Source: an uncultured Sutterella sp. (GTDB lineage Bacteria; Pseudomonadota; Gammaproteobacteria; Burkholderiales; Burkholderiaceae_F). Taken from it: 64,000 nt of DNA. The stretch lies in assembly GCA_905213905.1 (NCBI GenBank), contig CAJMKD010000008.1, forward strand, positions 1 to 64,000, in the 5' to 3' direction. Position 1 is the stretch's first letter. Each line of letters opens with the position of its first letter. A program made the translations under genes and the position numbers. This document shows positions 5,951 to 14,326 of this stretch, one piece after another. The notes under the pieces are model-generated. The model saw only the letters and a program-made list of their open reading frames with translations, ran no database searches and was not told the origin of the DNA.

Positions 5951-6412
5951 ATGGCATTGAAGGTCTATTCATTCTGCTGTGAAGCGGGTCATTTTTTCGA
6001 GGGCTGGCTGCGTACGGATGCCGACTGGAAGCAGGAGGTTGAAGCCGGCAGGCTCGCTTGTCCCGTCTGCGGGTCCGTGCATCTGGAGAAGCGGCCCGAT
6101 GCGCCGAACTTCAGCGCAGTCAAGGGAACGGTTCGCACCGATACGGCCAAAGACATTGAAGCGCGGCGCAAGCGCGAGGAGACGGCTGAAGCGGAAGCGA
6201 TGCAGGCAGCAGCCATTCGCGCGATCCGCGAAATGGCCGGCAAGGCAGAAGACGTCGGCAGGCGCTTTCCCGACGAAGTCCGCGCCATTCACAAGGGCGA
6301 CGCAGCGCCGCGTCTTCTCAAAGGAGAATGTTCTCCCGATGATGCACAGGCGCTTCTTGAAGAAGGGTGTCCAGTGATGCCGATCCCTGATTTTGCGAAG
6401 ACGGACGACTGA
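5951..6412 (+). CDS. DUF1178 family protein
   Basis: This 153-residue soluble protein has the DUF1178 layout: it starts MALKVYSFCCEAGHFFEGW, has a CPVCGS zinc-ribbon-like pair near residues 37-40, and ends in a short conserved C-terminal part with PVMPIPD. The first cysteines (9-10) and the CxxC could bind one metal. Function is unknown across the family. It is the first chromosomal gene beyond the prophage and tRNA and probably starts its own transcript. The ATG at 5951 has a weak ribosome site. Confidence 0.85.
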   Translation: MALKVYSFCCEAGHFFEGWLRTDADWKQEVEAGRLACPVCGSVHLEKRPDAPNFSAVKGTVRTDTAKDIEARRKREETAEAEAMQAAAIRAIREMAGKAEDVGRRFPDEVRAIHKGDAAPRLLKGECSPDDAQALLEEGCPVMPIPDFAKTDD

Positions 6413-6520
6413 ACAGCGTCGAGCGGCGGCGCTTCGGCTAGACTTATGGGCGCTTCGCGCCCGAGCTGAGTGCCCGGCGCGCGTGTTGAGCGTCTTCTAA
6501 CTTTTTCCCGGAAGCCTCCG

Positions 6521-7087
6521 ATGACTGCACAGAACGAAACTTCGGCGAAGAACAACGACAAAGACGACGTGCGTTCAACCGAATTCAGGCCGCACGATCC
6601 GATCGATGTGACCGATCAGAACACGATATTTCTCGTCCTCGAGGAGCTCGGGATCGCACACATGCAGCATGCGTGGCTTTCTGCGCATTCGCCCGAGCAT
6701 GAAGATGCGGAGCAAGTGGCGAATCAGGCGAAGGAATTTTTCCTCGACTCCTGTGCGATTCTGGGCGGGCATGTCGGCCCAGACCGCGTGAAGCCAAACG
6801 ACTGGGCGGGCGCAGCGCTTGCGAGCCATTTGCGCGCAGCGGTCCCCGAGCTCATTGAAAAGTATGCGGAAAAGCCTGCTGCTGCCGCGGACGACGAAGA
6901 GGCGATTGCATCAGTGCTCGCTGCGTATCTGAAGTCGCTCGACAAGCTGAGCGCAAAGCAGTCGGAAGAAGCGGCCGCCGGCCGCGAATTCGGCCCCAAG
7001 CACTACATTGACGTTATGGCGGCTTGGTCCGGACTTTTTTGCGGTTTGAAAGACAAATTGACCTTAGATGACGCGTTCTGGCCCTAA
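6521..7087 (+). CDS. Hypothetical protein, acidic and soluble
   Basis: The start is taken at ATG 6521 (MTAQNETS); an in-frame upstream start at 6470 lacks a ribosome site. The 188-residue product has a disordered acidic N-terminus (1-25) and an Ala/Glu-rich helical body, and ends LTLDDAFWP. I see no signal peptide, membrane segment or known motif. A strong terminator follows at 7171. It could be lineage-specific. No function can be assigned. Confidence 0.65.
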   Translation: MTAQNETSAKNNDKDDVRSTEFRPHDPIDVTDQNTIFLVLEELGIAHMQHAWLSAHSPEHEDAEQVANQAKEFFLDSCAILGGHVGPDRVKPNDWAGAALASHLRAAVPELIEKYAEKPAAAADDEEAIASVLAAYLKSLDKLSAKQSEEAAAGREFGPKHYIDVMAAWSGLFCGLKDKLTLDDAFWP

Positions 7088-7170
7088 ACGCCGCTAAATG
7101 CGCGGATTACCTCTTTTGGGTGTTTCATATCTACTCCCTTGCGCCTAAACTTCCGAATATCCGAATACCC

Positions 7171-7201
7171 AAAATAAGCGGCCTTCGGGGCCGCTTATTT
7201 T
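7171..7201. terminator. Bidirectional intrinsic terminator
   Basis: A near-perfect inverted repeat (AAAATAAGCGGCC with GGCCGCTTATTTT, loop ttcg) has T runs on both sides. It ends the 6521-7087 gene. Confidence 0.9.
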
Positions 7202-7485
7202 CGTGATTGACGGATGCGTGCCGACATTGCCGAGAGTGCTCGGACGCCGCGCTCACCCGACAGCTGGGCGGCGCGGCTTCTTGTCGTTTTCGACGGTGCC
7301 TGCACGGCCACGACTTTCGCGCTTTTCCGGCGAGGCGATTCCTTTTGAGGCGCGCCGCGCCGCTGATGCAGCGAAGGCTTTCAGCAATGAGGCGAACGAG
7401 CGGCGGGCGACCCTCCTCGACCGAATCGTTCCCGCGCGCAAGATGCCCTCCAAGCCTGCGCGTTTTCCTCCCTCCGGGTGTTTCT
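7202..7485 (+). other. Leader region upstream of cstA-like gene
   Basis: An in-frame open extension covers this stretch, but its predicted sequence is basic and low-complexity and no ribosome site supports it. No terminator, promoter with good consensus or structured RNA was found, so it is best read as the untranslated leader of the carrier gene. Confidence 0.4.
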
Positions 7486-9315
7486 ATGGAACCAGCCTCC
7501 GGCGTGAATGCGCTAACGATCGTCTTTGCGGCGCTTTGCGTATTCGCCATCGCCTACCGCTTCTACGGGCTATTCATCGCTCAGAAAGTTCTCAACATCA
7601 ATGCCGCACGAGAAACGCCGGCCGTCAAATACGATGACGGCAAGGACTTCGTGCCAACCAACAAGTACGTGCTCTTCGGCCATCACTTCGCGGCCATCGC
7701 CGCCGCGGGTCCCCTTCTCGGGCCGGTGCTTGCAGCGCAGTTCGGCTACATGCCGGGCCTCCTTTGGATCCTGATCGGCTGCGTTCTCGCGGGCGGCGTG
7801 CACGACATGGTCGTGCTTTTCTGCTCGGTGCGCCATCGCGGCCGTTCGCTTGCCTACATTGCGTCGACGGAAATCGACCGCACGACGGGCTTTGTTGCAA
7901 GCTGGGCCGTGCTCGCCATCCTGATCCTCACGCTAGCCGGCCTTTCGATCGCCGTCGTGAACGCGATGCACAACTCGCTCTGGTCGACCTATACGGTCGC
8001 GGCGACGATTCCGATCGCGATCATCATGGGCCTTTACATGCAGGTCTGGCGCAAGGGCGACGTGAAGGGCGCAACGCTGATCGGCGTCGTTCTTCTTTTC
8101 CTCTGCATCCTTTCTGGCCCGTGGGTTGCCGCTCATCCGGAATACTTCGGCTGGCTCGACATCGATCGTCCGACGATGAGCCTCCTTATTCCGATCTACG
8201 GCTTCTTCGCGTCGGTGCTCCCTGTGTGGCTCCTGCTCCTGCCGCGCGACTATCTCTCGACGTTCCTCAAGATCGGCACGATCGCCGCGCTTGCGATCGG
8301 CATTGCCTTCGTGATGCCGAATTTCCAGATGCCCGCCTTTACGGACTTCATTTCGGGCGGCGGTCCGATCGTGGGCGGCCCCGTGATTCCGTTCATCTTC
8401 ATTACGATCGCCTGCGGCGCGCTTTCGGGCTTCCATGCCCTCATCGGCACCGGCACGACGCCGAAGATGATCAGCAACGAACGCGACGTTCTCTTCGTGG
8501 GCTACGGCGCGATGCTGATGGAAGGCTTCGTTGCCGTGATGGCGCTCGTAGCCGCCTGCGTGCTCGTGCCGGCCGACTACTTCGCGATCAATGCGCCTGC
8601 TGAAAAGTTTGCGGCGCTCGGCATGGCCGTGCAGGAACTCCCACAGCTCGAAGCGGAAGTGCAGGAAAGCCTGATGGGCCGTCCTGGCGGTTCGGTGTCG
8701 CTCGCCGTCGGCATGGCGCACATCTTCTCGCAGATTCCGTTCATGGAACATCTGATGGCCTACTGGTATCACTTCGCCATCATGTTCGAAGCAGTCTTCA
8801 TTCTGACGGCTGTTGACGCCGGCACCCGCGTCGGGCGCTTCTTCCTGCAGGAAATGGTGGGCAAGGTCATTCCGAAGTTCAACGACAAGGAATGGTGGCC
8901 GGGCATCGTCATCACGTCCGTGATCTTCACCGGCGCGTGGGGCTATCTGGTCTACTCGGGCGACATCGGCTCGATCTGGCCGCTCTTCGGCATCTGCAAC
9001 CAGCTGCTTGCTTCCGTGACGCTGCTGATCGGCACGACCGTGATCATTCGCCTCAATCATGCGAAGTACGCCTGGATGACGGGCGTGCCTGGCATCTTCA
9101 TGACGATCATCACGTTCTGGGCGGGCATCTGGCTCATCATCAACCAGTACCTGCCGGCCGGCCAGTACCTCCTCGCGACGCTTTCGGTCGTCGTCATGGT
9201 GCTCATGCTATTCGTGATCGTCGGCACGCTTCGCCGCTGGGTGAAGCTCCTCGGCATCGAGGGCACCGTCACCGACGCTCACGGCGTCCAGGTGAAGACG
9301 CTCGTCGAAGAGTAA
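7486..9315 (+). CDS. cstA: CstA-family carbon-starvation/pyruvate-type transporter
   Basis: This polytopic inner-membrane protein of 609 residues from ATG 7486 is shorter than E. coli CstA (about 700). The family (CstA, BtsT) takes up pyruvate or peptides in proton symport. Seen here are the family segments YRFYGLFIAQKVL at the N-terminus, FGHHFAAIAAAGPLLGPVLAAQ, GGVHDMVVLF, and GFHALIGTGTTPKM in the middle, with about 14-16 hydrophobic spans. The upstream in-frame extension from 7207 is not family-like. There is no obvious Shine-Dalgarno sequence at ATG 7486, so the exact start is less sure. A terminator follows at 9414. Confidence 0.88.
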   Translation: MEPASGVNALTIVFAALCVFAIAYRFYGLFIAQKVLNINAARETPAVKYDDGKDFVPTNKYVLFGHHFAAIAAAGPLLGPVLAAQFGYMPGLLWILIGCVLAGGVHDMVVLFCSVRHRGRSLAYIASTEIDRTTGFVASWAVLAILILTLAGLSIAVVNAMHNSLWSTYTVAATIPIAIIMGLYMQVWRKGDVKGATLIGVVLLFLCILSGPWVAAHPEYFGWLDIDRPTMSLLIPIYGFFASVLPVWLLLLPRDYLSTFLKIGTIAALAIGIAFVMPNFQMPAFTDFISGGGPIVGGPVIPFIFITIACGALSGFHALIGTGTTPKMISNERDVLFVGYGAMLMEGFVAVMALVAACVLVPADYFAINAPAEKFAALGMAVQELPQLEAEVQESLMGRPGGSVSLAVGMAHIFSQIPFMEHLMAYWYHFAIMFEAVFILTAVDAGTRVGRFFLQEMVGKVIPKFNDKEWWPGIVITSVIFTGAWGYLVYSGDIGSIWPLFGICNQLLASVTLLIGTTVIIRLNHAKYAWMTGVPGIFMTIITFWAGIWLIINQYLPAGQYLLATLSVVVMVLMLFVIVGTLRRWVKLLGIEGTVTDAHGVQVKTLVEE

Positions 9316-9413
9316 TTTCTCACGGCTCTGCGGCTCTTTTAGGCGCTACGCATATGCAAAGGCGCCGGAGCTCGCACGGCGGGATTTTCGACGCAGCCGT
9401 CGGCTCCGATTCG

Positions 9414-9462
9414 GACCGTGCGGAGAAGACCTTCATTGGTTTTCCCCGCACGGTCTTTTTTC
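9414..9462 (+). terminator. Terminator after cstA-like gene
   Basis: A 10-bp stem (GACCGTGCGG at 9414-9423 with CCGCACGGTC at 9446-9455) is followed by T's. The remaining 180 bases up to the flavoprotein gene hold no gene; they include the strong ribosome site ggaggtaaaga. Confidence 0.85.
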
Positions 9463-9642
9463 GTCGGCAAGCGGGTTTTGTCTAAGGCAAAAGACGCGTC
9501 TCTTTGGCCTTTAAGCAAAAAATATCTCGACGCAGGCGAGCAAAATCATCAGCGTGAGGAAGAAGGTTCGACGCCGAGACCCCCTGTTCTTCTGACCAAA
9601 GCAGCGCGCCGCTTTCTTCCGTCCGTATGAAGGAGGTAAAGA

Positions 9643-11394
9643 ATGAAACTTCGCATGAAGATCATGACGGCGCTCCTAGGCGCCGCGTTTGCAGCTGCAG
9701 CCGCTGCCGCGCCTGTCGTTCAGGAAGGCGAAGGCGCCGGACGCGACGGCGCCGTCAAGGTGGCCGTGACGTTCGACAACGGCAAGATCACCGACATCAA
9801 GGTTCTCGAGCAGAACGAAAATCCGCTCCTCGGCAAGAAAGTCTTCACGACCCTCAAGGACAACATCGTTGCGACGAATTCGGTCGACGTCGACGTGATT
9901 TCCGGCGCGACGGTCACTTCGCGCGGCCTCCTCGGCGCCGTGGCCGATGCCGCCAAGAAGGCGGGCGTCACGCTTTCGAAGGCCGACAAGAAGCTTATCC
10001 GCAAGATTGAAAAGAACATTCCGAGCGAATCGAAGTACGACGTTGTTGTGGTCGGCGCGGGCGGCGCCGGCTTTGCCGCGGCCATCGAAGCCAAGCGCGC
10101 TGGCGCTTCGGTCGTGATGCTCGAAAAAATGCCGCAGGTGGGCGGCAACTCCCTCATTTCGGGTGCTGAAATGAACGTGCCCTGCAACTGGGTGCAGAAA
10201 AAGCTCGGCATCAAGGACTCGATCGAGCTTTATGAGAAGGACACGTATCTGGGCGGCGACAAGAAGGGCGATCCGGCCGTCATCAAGGTCCTCGCTGAAA
10301 ACGCTCTCGATGCAGCCGAATGGGGCCGCGACTACCTCGGCGTTGAGTTCGAACCCGACAACCTCTTCTTCTTCGGCGGCATGAGCGTCAAGCGTGCGCT
10401 GATCCCGAAGGGACAGACGGGCTACGAGTGGATCTCGAAGATGCAGAAGAAGGCCGAAGAGCTCGGCATTCCGATCATCACCGACATGAAGGCTGAAGAG
10501 CTCATCATGAAGGACGGCCGCGTCGTCGGCGTCAAGGCCACGATGGACGGCAAGAACTACGACTTCTACGGCAAGGGCGGCGTGGTGCTTGCAACGGGCG
10601 GCTTCGGCGCCAACGCCAAGATGGTCGCCAAGTACAACCCGAAGATCGACGAGCGCTTCAAGAGCACGGACTCGCCGGGCAGCACGGGTGAAGCGCTCTA
10701 CATGGCTGAACGTGCGGGCGCCGAGCTCGTCAATATGAGCTACATCCAGACCTACCCGATCTGCGACCCGATTTCGGGCGCGATTGAGCTTATTGCAGAC
10801 TCGCGCTTCGACGGCGCCATCATGCTCAACCAGGAAGGCAAGCGCTTCGTCGAGGAGCTCGATCGCCGCGACGTGCTCTCCGAAGCCATCCTGAATCAGA
10901 CGGGCGGCTACTGCTGGGTGCTCTGGAACGACAAGATCGGCGCCGTGTCGAATACGGTGAAGGCGCACCCAGACGAATATGCGGGCTTCACGAAGTCGGG
11001 CATCATGACGACCTGCGATGATCTCAAGTGCATCGCCGACTTCACGAAGATCCCCTACGATTCGCTCAAGGCCACGGTCGACCGCGTGAGCTCGATGGCC
11101 GGTCCCGGCAACGACAAGGACTTCAACCACCGCGGCGGCTTGGTCGACATGTCCCAGGGCAAGTACTACGTGATCAAGGCTGTGCCTTCGGTTCACCACA
11201 CGATGGGCGGCGTTCGCATCAACCCGAAGGGCGAAGTGCTCACGAAGGAAGGCAAGGTGATTCCGGGCCTCTGGGCCGCCGGTGAAGTGACGGGCGTCAC
11301 GCACGGCACGAACCGCATTGGCGGAAACGCCTATACAGACATCATGGTCTTCGGCCGTCTGACCGGTCAGGAAGCCGCTGCTGCGGCCAAGTGA
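9643..11394 (+). CDS. urdA: Periplasmic FMN/FAD urocanate-reductase-like flavoprotein
   Basis: This 583-residue exported reductase starts with a Sec signal peptide (1-23, Ala-rich). Next is an FMN-binding domain (about 30-105) with SGATVTS, where Thr90 is the expected covalent FMN site. The FAD domain has VVVVGAGGAGFAAA (134-147) and a fumarate-reductase-type active site. Tyr371 (IQTYP), Asp386, Arg409 (LDRRD), His518/His519 (VHHTMGG) and Arg558 (NRIGG) are visible. The spacing Tyr-x14-Asp-x22-Arg equals that of Shewanella UrdA (Tyr373, Asp388, Arg411, from memory). A Tyr in place of the fumarate-reductase His is the described urocanate signature. No haem c motif is present, so electrons probably reach it via FMN. 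The predicted reaction is urocanate to imidazole propionate as a respiratory sink. Specificity is inferred. Confidence 0.8.
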   Translation: MKLRMKIMTALLGAAFAAAAAAAPVVQEGEGAGRDGAVKVAVTFDNGKITDIKVLEQNENPLLGKKVFTTLKDNIVATNSVDVDVISGATVTSRGLLGAVADAAKKAGVTLSKADKKLIRKIEKNIPSESKYDVVVVGAGGAGFAAAIEAKRAGASVVMLEKMPQVGGNSLISGAEMNVPCNWVQKKLGIKDSIELYEKDTYLGGDKKGDPAVIKVLAENALDAAEWGRDYLGVEFEPDNLFFFGGMSVKRALIPKGQTGYEWISKMQKKAEELGIPIITDMKAEELIMKDGRVVGVKATMDGKNYDFYGKGGVVLATGGFGANAKMVAKYNPKIDERFKSTDSPGSTGEALYMAERAGAELVNMSYIQTYPICDPISGAIELIADSRFDGAIMLNQEGKRFVEELDRRDVLSEAILNQTGGYCWVLWNDKIGAVSNTVKAHPDEYAGFTKSGIMTTCDDLKCIADFTKIPYDSLKATVDRVSSMAGPGNDKDFNHRGGLVDMSQGKYYVIKAVPSVHHTMGGVRINPKGEVLTKEGKVIPGLWAAGEVTGVTHGTNRIGGNAYTDIMVFGRLTGQEAAAAAK

Positions 11395-11463
11395 TCGGCT
11401 TCACGTGAGGCTCTGACGGGCGCGCGCATTCAAGCCGCGCCAGCAAACCTCTGAAGACGCTTC

Positions 11464-11504
11464 AAGCGGGATTCGATTTATACGAATCGGATCCCGCTTT
11501 TCTT
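11464..11504 (+). terminator. Terminator after urdA-like gene
   Basis: The inverted repeat AAGCGGGA/TCCCGCTT has an inner TTCG/CGAA helix and is followed by T's. The rest of the gap to thyA (to 11725) shows no gene or clear site. Confidence 0.8.
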
Positions 11505-11725
11505 TGGAGCCGGCTGCTTCATCAGGATCGTCAAAGAGGCTGGCAAAGGCAGAAAGGCATTCTTCGATTGCGCTGAAAATTTTGCTCTGCGCAATATGAT
11601 CAACAGCTCGAAAGCTTTAAGATGAGAAGATTTTTTCATCGGGCTTTCCCCGATGGCTGGAAGAGCCGTTTTTTCGGCTGATGACAAAACACCAGAAACG
11701 CAATTTAAAAACGTAATTAAAGACT

Positions 11726-12529
11726 ATGGCGCAGTACAACCAGTACGAGACGCTCCTTAAGGACGTCTTTGATAACGGCGTTCATAAGTCCGACCGTACT
11801 GGCACCGGTACGCGCTCGGTCTTTGGCCGCCAGATCCGCTTCAATCTCGCCGAGGGCTTTCCGCTCGTGACGACGAAGAAGCTCCATACGCGCTCGATCA
11901 TCCACGAGCTCCTCTGGTTCCTCTCCGGCTCGACGAACATCGGGTACCTCAAGGCCAACGGCGTTTCCATTTGGGACGAATGGGCAGATGAAAACGGCGA
12001 CCTTGGACCGGTGTACGGCCATCAATGGCGAAGCTGGGCCGCTGCCGACGGGCGCACCATCGACCAGATTGCAAATCTTGTCGAAACGATCAAGAAGAAT
12101 CCGGACTCCCGTCGAATGATCGTCACCGCCTGGAATCCAGGCGAAATCGACCGCATGGCGCTACCGCCCTGCCATTGCCTCTGGCAGGTGTATGTGGCCG
12201 AAGGCAAGCTCTCCTGCCAGCTCTACCAGCGCAGCTGCGACCTGTTCCTGGGGGTGCCTTTCAACCTCGCCAGCTATTCGCTCCTGACGCACATGCTCGC
12301 GCAGCAGTGCGATCTCGAGGTCGGCGACTTCGTCTGGACGGGCGGCGACTGCCACATCTACGACAATCATGTCGAACAGACGAAGCTGCAGCTCTCCCGA
12401 GAGCCTCGTCCGTATCCGAAGCTCGTGATCAAGCGCCGGCCGGCGTCGATCTTCGAGTATGTCTACGACGACTTTGCGTTTGAAGGCTATGATCCGTGGC
12501 CTGCCATCAAAGCGCCGGTGGCGGTATAG
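11726..12529 (+). CDS. thyA: Thymidylate synthase
   Basis: ThyA methylates dUMP to dTMP with methylene-tetrahydrofolate in the cytoplasm. The 267-residue protein matches the family along its length: SDRTGTGTRSVFG near the N-terminus, the folate/dUMP segment RRMIVTAWNP, the catalytic Cys149 in LPPCHC, YQRSCDLFLGVPFN and YDNHVEQ. Its length is normal. It is followed 17 bases later by folA, which regenerates the folate cofactor it oxidises, so the pair is an operon. Confidence 0.97.
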   Translation: MAQYNQYETLLKDVFDNGVHKSDRTGTGTRSVFGRQIRFNLAEGFPLVTTKKLHTRSIIHELLWFLSGSTNIGYLKANGVSIWDEWADENGDLGPVYGHQWRSWAAADGRTIDQIANLVETIKKNPDSRRMIVTAWNPGEIDRMALPPCHCLWQVYVAEGKLSCQLYQRSCDLFLGVPFNLASYSLLTHMLAQQCDLEVGDFVWTGGDCHIYDNHVEQTKLQLSREPRPYPKLVIKRRPASIFEYVYDDFAFEGYDPWPAIKAPVAV

Positions 12530-12546
12530 GCGGGGAGGCGAGAGAC

Positions 12547-13032
12547 ATGATTGAGCTCATTGCCGCGTGCGCCAGAAACGGCGTGATCGGCGCCGACAAC
12601 CGACTGCTTTGGCGAATCCCTGAAGACTTCGCTTTCTTTAAGGAAACGACGATGGGTTCGCCCGTCGTCATGGGGCGCAAGACGTGGGAGTCGATCGGCC
12701 GGCCGCTTCCCGGGCGGCGCAACATTGTCATTACGCGCAACAAGGACTATGCGGCTGCGGGCGCCGAACTAGCCGCTAGCCTCGAAGAAGCGCTGGCGCT
12801 CGCGTCGGCAGCGCCCCGCATCTTCATCATTGGCGGCGAGCAGATTTACCGCGCGGCGCTCCCTCTTGCGGACCGCATCTGGCTCACGCGCCTTGACAGA
12901 GATTTTGAGGGCGACGCTTATTTTCCCAAGCTTCCGGATGGGGTGTTCGAAGAGACGCGCCTGCGCACGCTAGCGCCTACGGAAGCGCGTCCCTACCGCG
13001 TGGACTTCTGCCGCTACGACAGAGTGCGCTGA
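12547..13032 (+). CDS. folA: Dihydrofolate reductase
   Basis: FolA reduces dihydrofolate to tetrahydrofolate with NADPH. The 161-residue protein starts at ATG 12547 behind ggcgagagac. Family features: IAACARNGVIGADNRLLWRIPEDF (N-terminal strand, substrate loop and acidic residue in PED), VVMGRKTWESIGRPLPGR and the NADPH site IFIIGGEQIY. Its length is typical of chromosomal, trimethoprim-sensitive type enzymes. It is co-transcribed with thyA and followed by a terminator at 13082. Confidence 0.96.
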   Translation: MIELIAACARNGVIGADNRLLWRIPEDFAFFKETTMGSPVVMGRKTWESIGRPLPGRRNIVITRNKDYAAAGAELAASLEEALALASAAPRIFIIGGEQIYRAALPLADRIWLTRLDRDFEGDAYFPKLPDGVFEETRLRTLAPTEARPYRVDFCRYDRVR

Positions 13033-13081
13033 GAAGAAAATAATTCAAGAAAACACTCCAAAGACGTCATGCATATCGAAG

Positions 13082-13133
13082 ACGTCCGCTCTCGGGATGA
13101 GGATCACTTTTCTCCCGCGAACGGACGTTTTTT
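13082..13133 (+). terminator. Terminator of thyA-folA
   Basis: The two-part stem ACGTCCG/CGGACGT with inner CGGGA/TCCCG is followed by a run of six T at 13128-13133. Confidence 0.8.
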
Positions 13134-13240
13134 ATTGCCCTGAGGCGCTTCAAGGGCGGGATTCAGGCGATGCATTCCCCGAGTGCTTCTTCTGCTTGAA
13201 AAAGCGAGCCGGCACGTCGAAGCGAGAGTTGGGCGAAAAG

Positions 13241-13520
13241 TTATCCCCAATTTCCTGAGCCGAAAAAACAGACTTGTGGAACGCGTCAACGTGCGTTTCA
13301 CGAAAACCGAATGAACTAGAAAGACTAGCCGCTTCGGTGCGGTAAGCCAGGTCAGGCAAGGGGGCTCGAAGGCGAATTGCCCTCATAACTTTTCCACAGT
13401 TTCTGTGAATAACTTGATGGAAATGTGTGGAGAATATGACGGTTCGCCCGTGAATCAATCACTTACGAATTTGCTTAAAAAATAGGCAATTTCTACTTTG
13501 ATGTAGGTAGGGGGTTTAAC
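13241..13520. promoter_or_regulatory. DnaA-box-like cluster beside an AT-rich stretch
   Basis: Four sites resemble the DnaA box TTATNCACA: TTATCCCCA (13241-13249, plus), TTTTCCACA (13390-13398, plus), TGTGAATAA (13404-13412, i.e. TTATTCACA on minus, a perfect match) and TGTGGAGAA (13426-13434, TTCTCCACA on minus). Three lie within 45 bases and are followed by an AT-rich stretch at about 13450-13520. No gene fits this gap of over 600 bases (13134-13765). It could be a replication origin or a DnaA-titrating or DnaA-regulated site. No dnaA, dnaN or rpmH lies in the window, and the flanking genes converge on the site, which argues against a chromosomal origin. Confidence 0.4.
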
Positions 13521-13719
13521 GTAGACGAATTATCGATGAAAACTGAGGAAAATGATCCTCATCTATTCGTCTCCCGGCAAAGCAAAGCGTGGGCTGAATT
13601 CAGGCGAAGGCTTGCCGAAAGCGGCGTGTCGGCCGGGCAGAAAGTCTTAGGGAAGGCGATCGGCAGGATGGCTGGTGCGCGGCGTGCGCACGTCGGCGCC
13701 AAGGGGAAAAGGGAGAGGC

Positions 13720-13757
13720 AAAAAAGAAATCCCGGCCGTTCAAGCAACGTACCGGGA
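13720..13757 (-). terminator. Possible terminator of tRNA-Arg
   Basis: On the minus strand TCCCGG/CCGGGA (13752-13757 with 13730-13735) has a long loop and is followed by tttctttttt. It is weak but well placed, 10 bases after the tRNA end. Confidence 0.5.
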
Positions 13758-13765
13758 AACTTTGA

Positions 13766-13842
13766 TGGTGCGCCAGGCAGGATTCGAACCCACGACCCCC
13801 TGGTTCGTAGCCAGGTACTCTATCCAACTGAGCTACTGGCGC
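13766..13842 (-). tRNA. tRNA-Arg(ACG)
   Basis: The 77-base gene has acceptor GCGCCAG/CTGGCGC, discriminator A and an encoded CCA (13766-13768). The anticodon loop CTACGAA between CCTGG and CCAGG gives anticodon ACG, which would be deaminated to ICG. The D arm AGCTCAGTTGGATAGAGT and T arm GGTTCGAATCC are canonical. Confidence 0.95.
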
Positions 13843-13865
13843 ACAATCAAATTCGCAGAAGCAGA

Positions 13866-13894
13866 ATATTACGCGCACTTTCTAAAAAAAGCAA
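13866..13894 (-). promoter_or_regulatory. Promoter of tRNA-Arg
   Basis: On the minus strand TTGCTT (13889-13894) and TAATAT (13866-13871) have a 17-base spacer, about 25 bases before the tRNA. Confidence 0.65.
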
Positions 13895-13903
13895 GAGCTC
13901 TTC

Positions 13904-13940
13904 GAAAAAAAATCCGGACGAAGCTTTTTCGTCCGGATTT
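13904..13940 (-). terminator. Terminator of the alaS-tusA operon
   Basis: The long stem AATCCGGACGAA/TTCGTCCGGATT is followed on the minus strand by eight U. It lies about 90 bases beyond the tusA stop. Confidence 0.9.
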
Positions 13941-14027
13941 CGGTGCGCAGAAGCGCTGATTTATGCCGGCGGCGTGCGCTCCGGCGGTCACCGGAAGCTG
14001 CCAAAAGCGGCTTCAGCGGCTTTGGCT

Positions 14028-14303
14028 TTAGTCGTCCTTGCGGGCGATGAGCGTGACGAACCAGGTGCGGCCGTCGCGCTCAATTGCAGCCTGACCGAGG
14101 AGCGCATGACCGGTCTGACGACAGAATTCTGCGAGGTCGGCTTCGCTGTGCGGGTCGGTGGACTCGACGCGGAGCTTGGCGCCTGCCGCAAGGCGAGCGA
14201 GCGTTTTCTTCGCGCGCAGCACCGGCATCGGGCAGACGAGATCGGGGAGCGTCAGCACTTCAGCTTCGGCGTCCGAAAGGATGTCGCAGGTCTCGATCGT
14301 CAT
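14028..14303 (-). CDS. tusA: TusA/SirA-family sulfur carrier protein
   Basis: This 91-residue protein starts at ATG 14303 behind AAGGAG. The TusA motif is present: LPDLVCPMPVLRAKKTL with Cys24 in CPxP as the persulfide carrier. TusA proteins pass sulfur from cysteine desulfurase to tRNA 2-thiolation or other sulfur acceptors. It follows alaS by 23 bases and shares its terminator, so the two are co-transcribed. A family role beyond tRNA thiolation cannot be excluded, since stand-alone TusA-like proteins are common. Confidence 0.88.
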   Translation of the reverse strand: MTIETCDILSDAEAEVLTLPDLVCPMPVLRAKKTLARLAAGAKLRVESTDPHSEADLAEFCRQTGHALLGQAAIERDGRTWFVTLIARKDD

Positions 14304-14326
14304 GGGAATCTCCTTCAACCGCCCCA

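Noticed and set aside
9676..11304. A 542-residue minus-strand open frame antisense to the urdA-like gene
   Set aside because: Same cause: third-position GC bias leaves the opposite strand open. No ribosome site or family motif was seen, while the plus-strand protein has a full set of domains.
13150..13458. A 102-residue minus-strand frame over the DnaA-box region
   Set aside because: No ribosome site or motif; the sequence has the features of a regulatory or structural DNA region.
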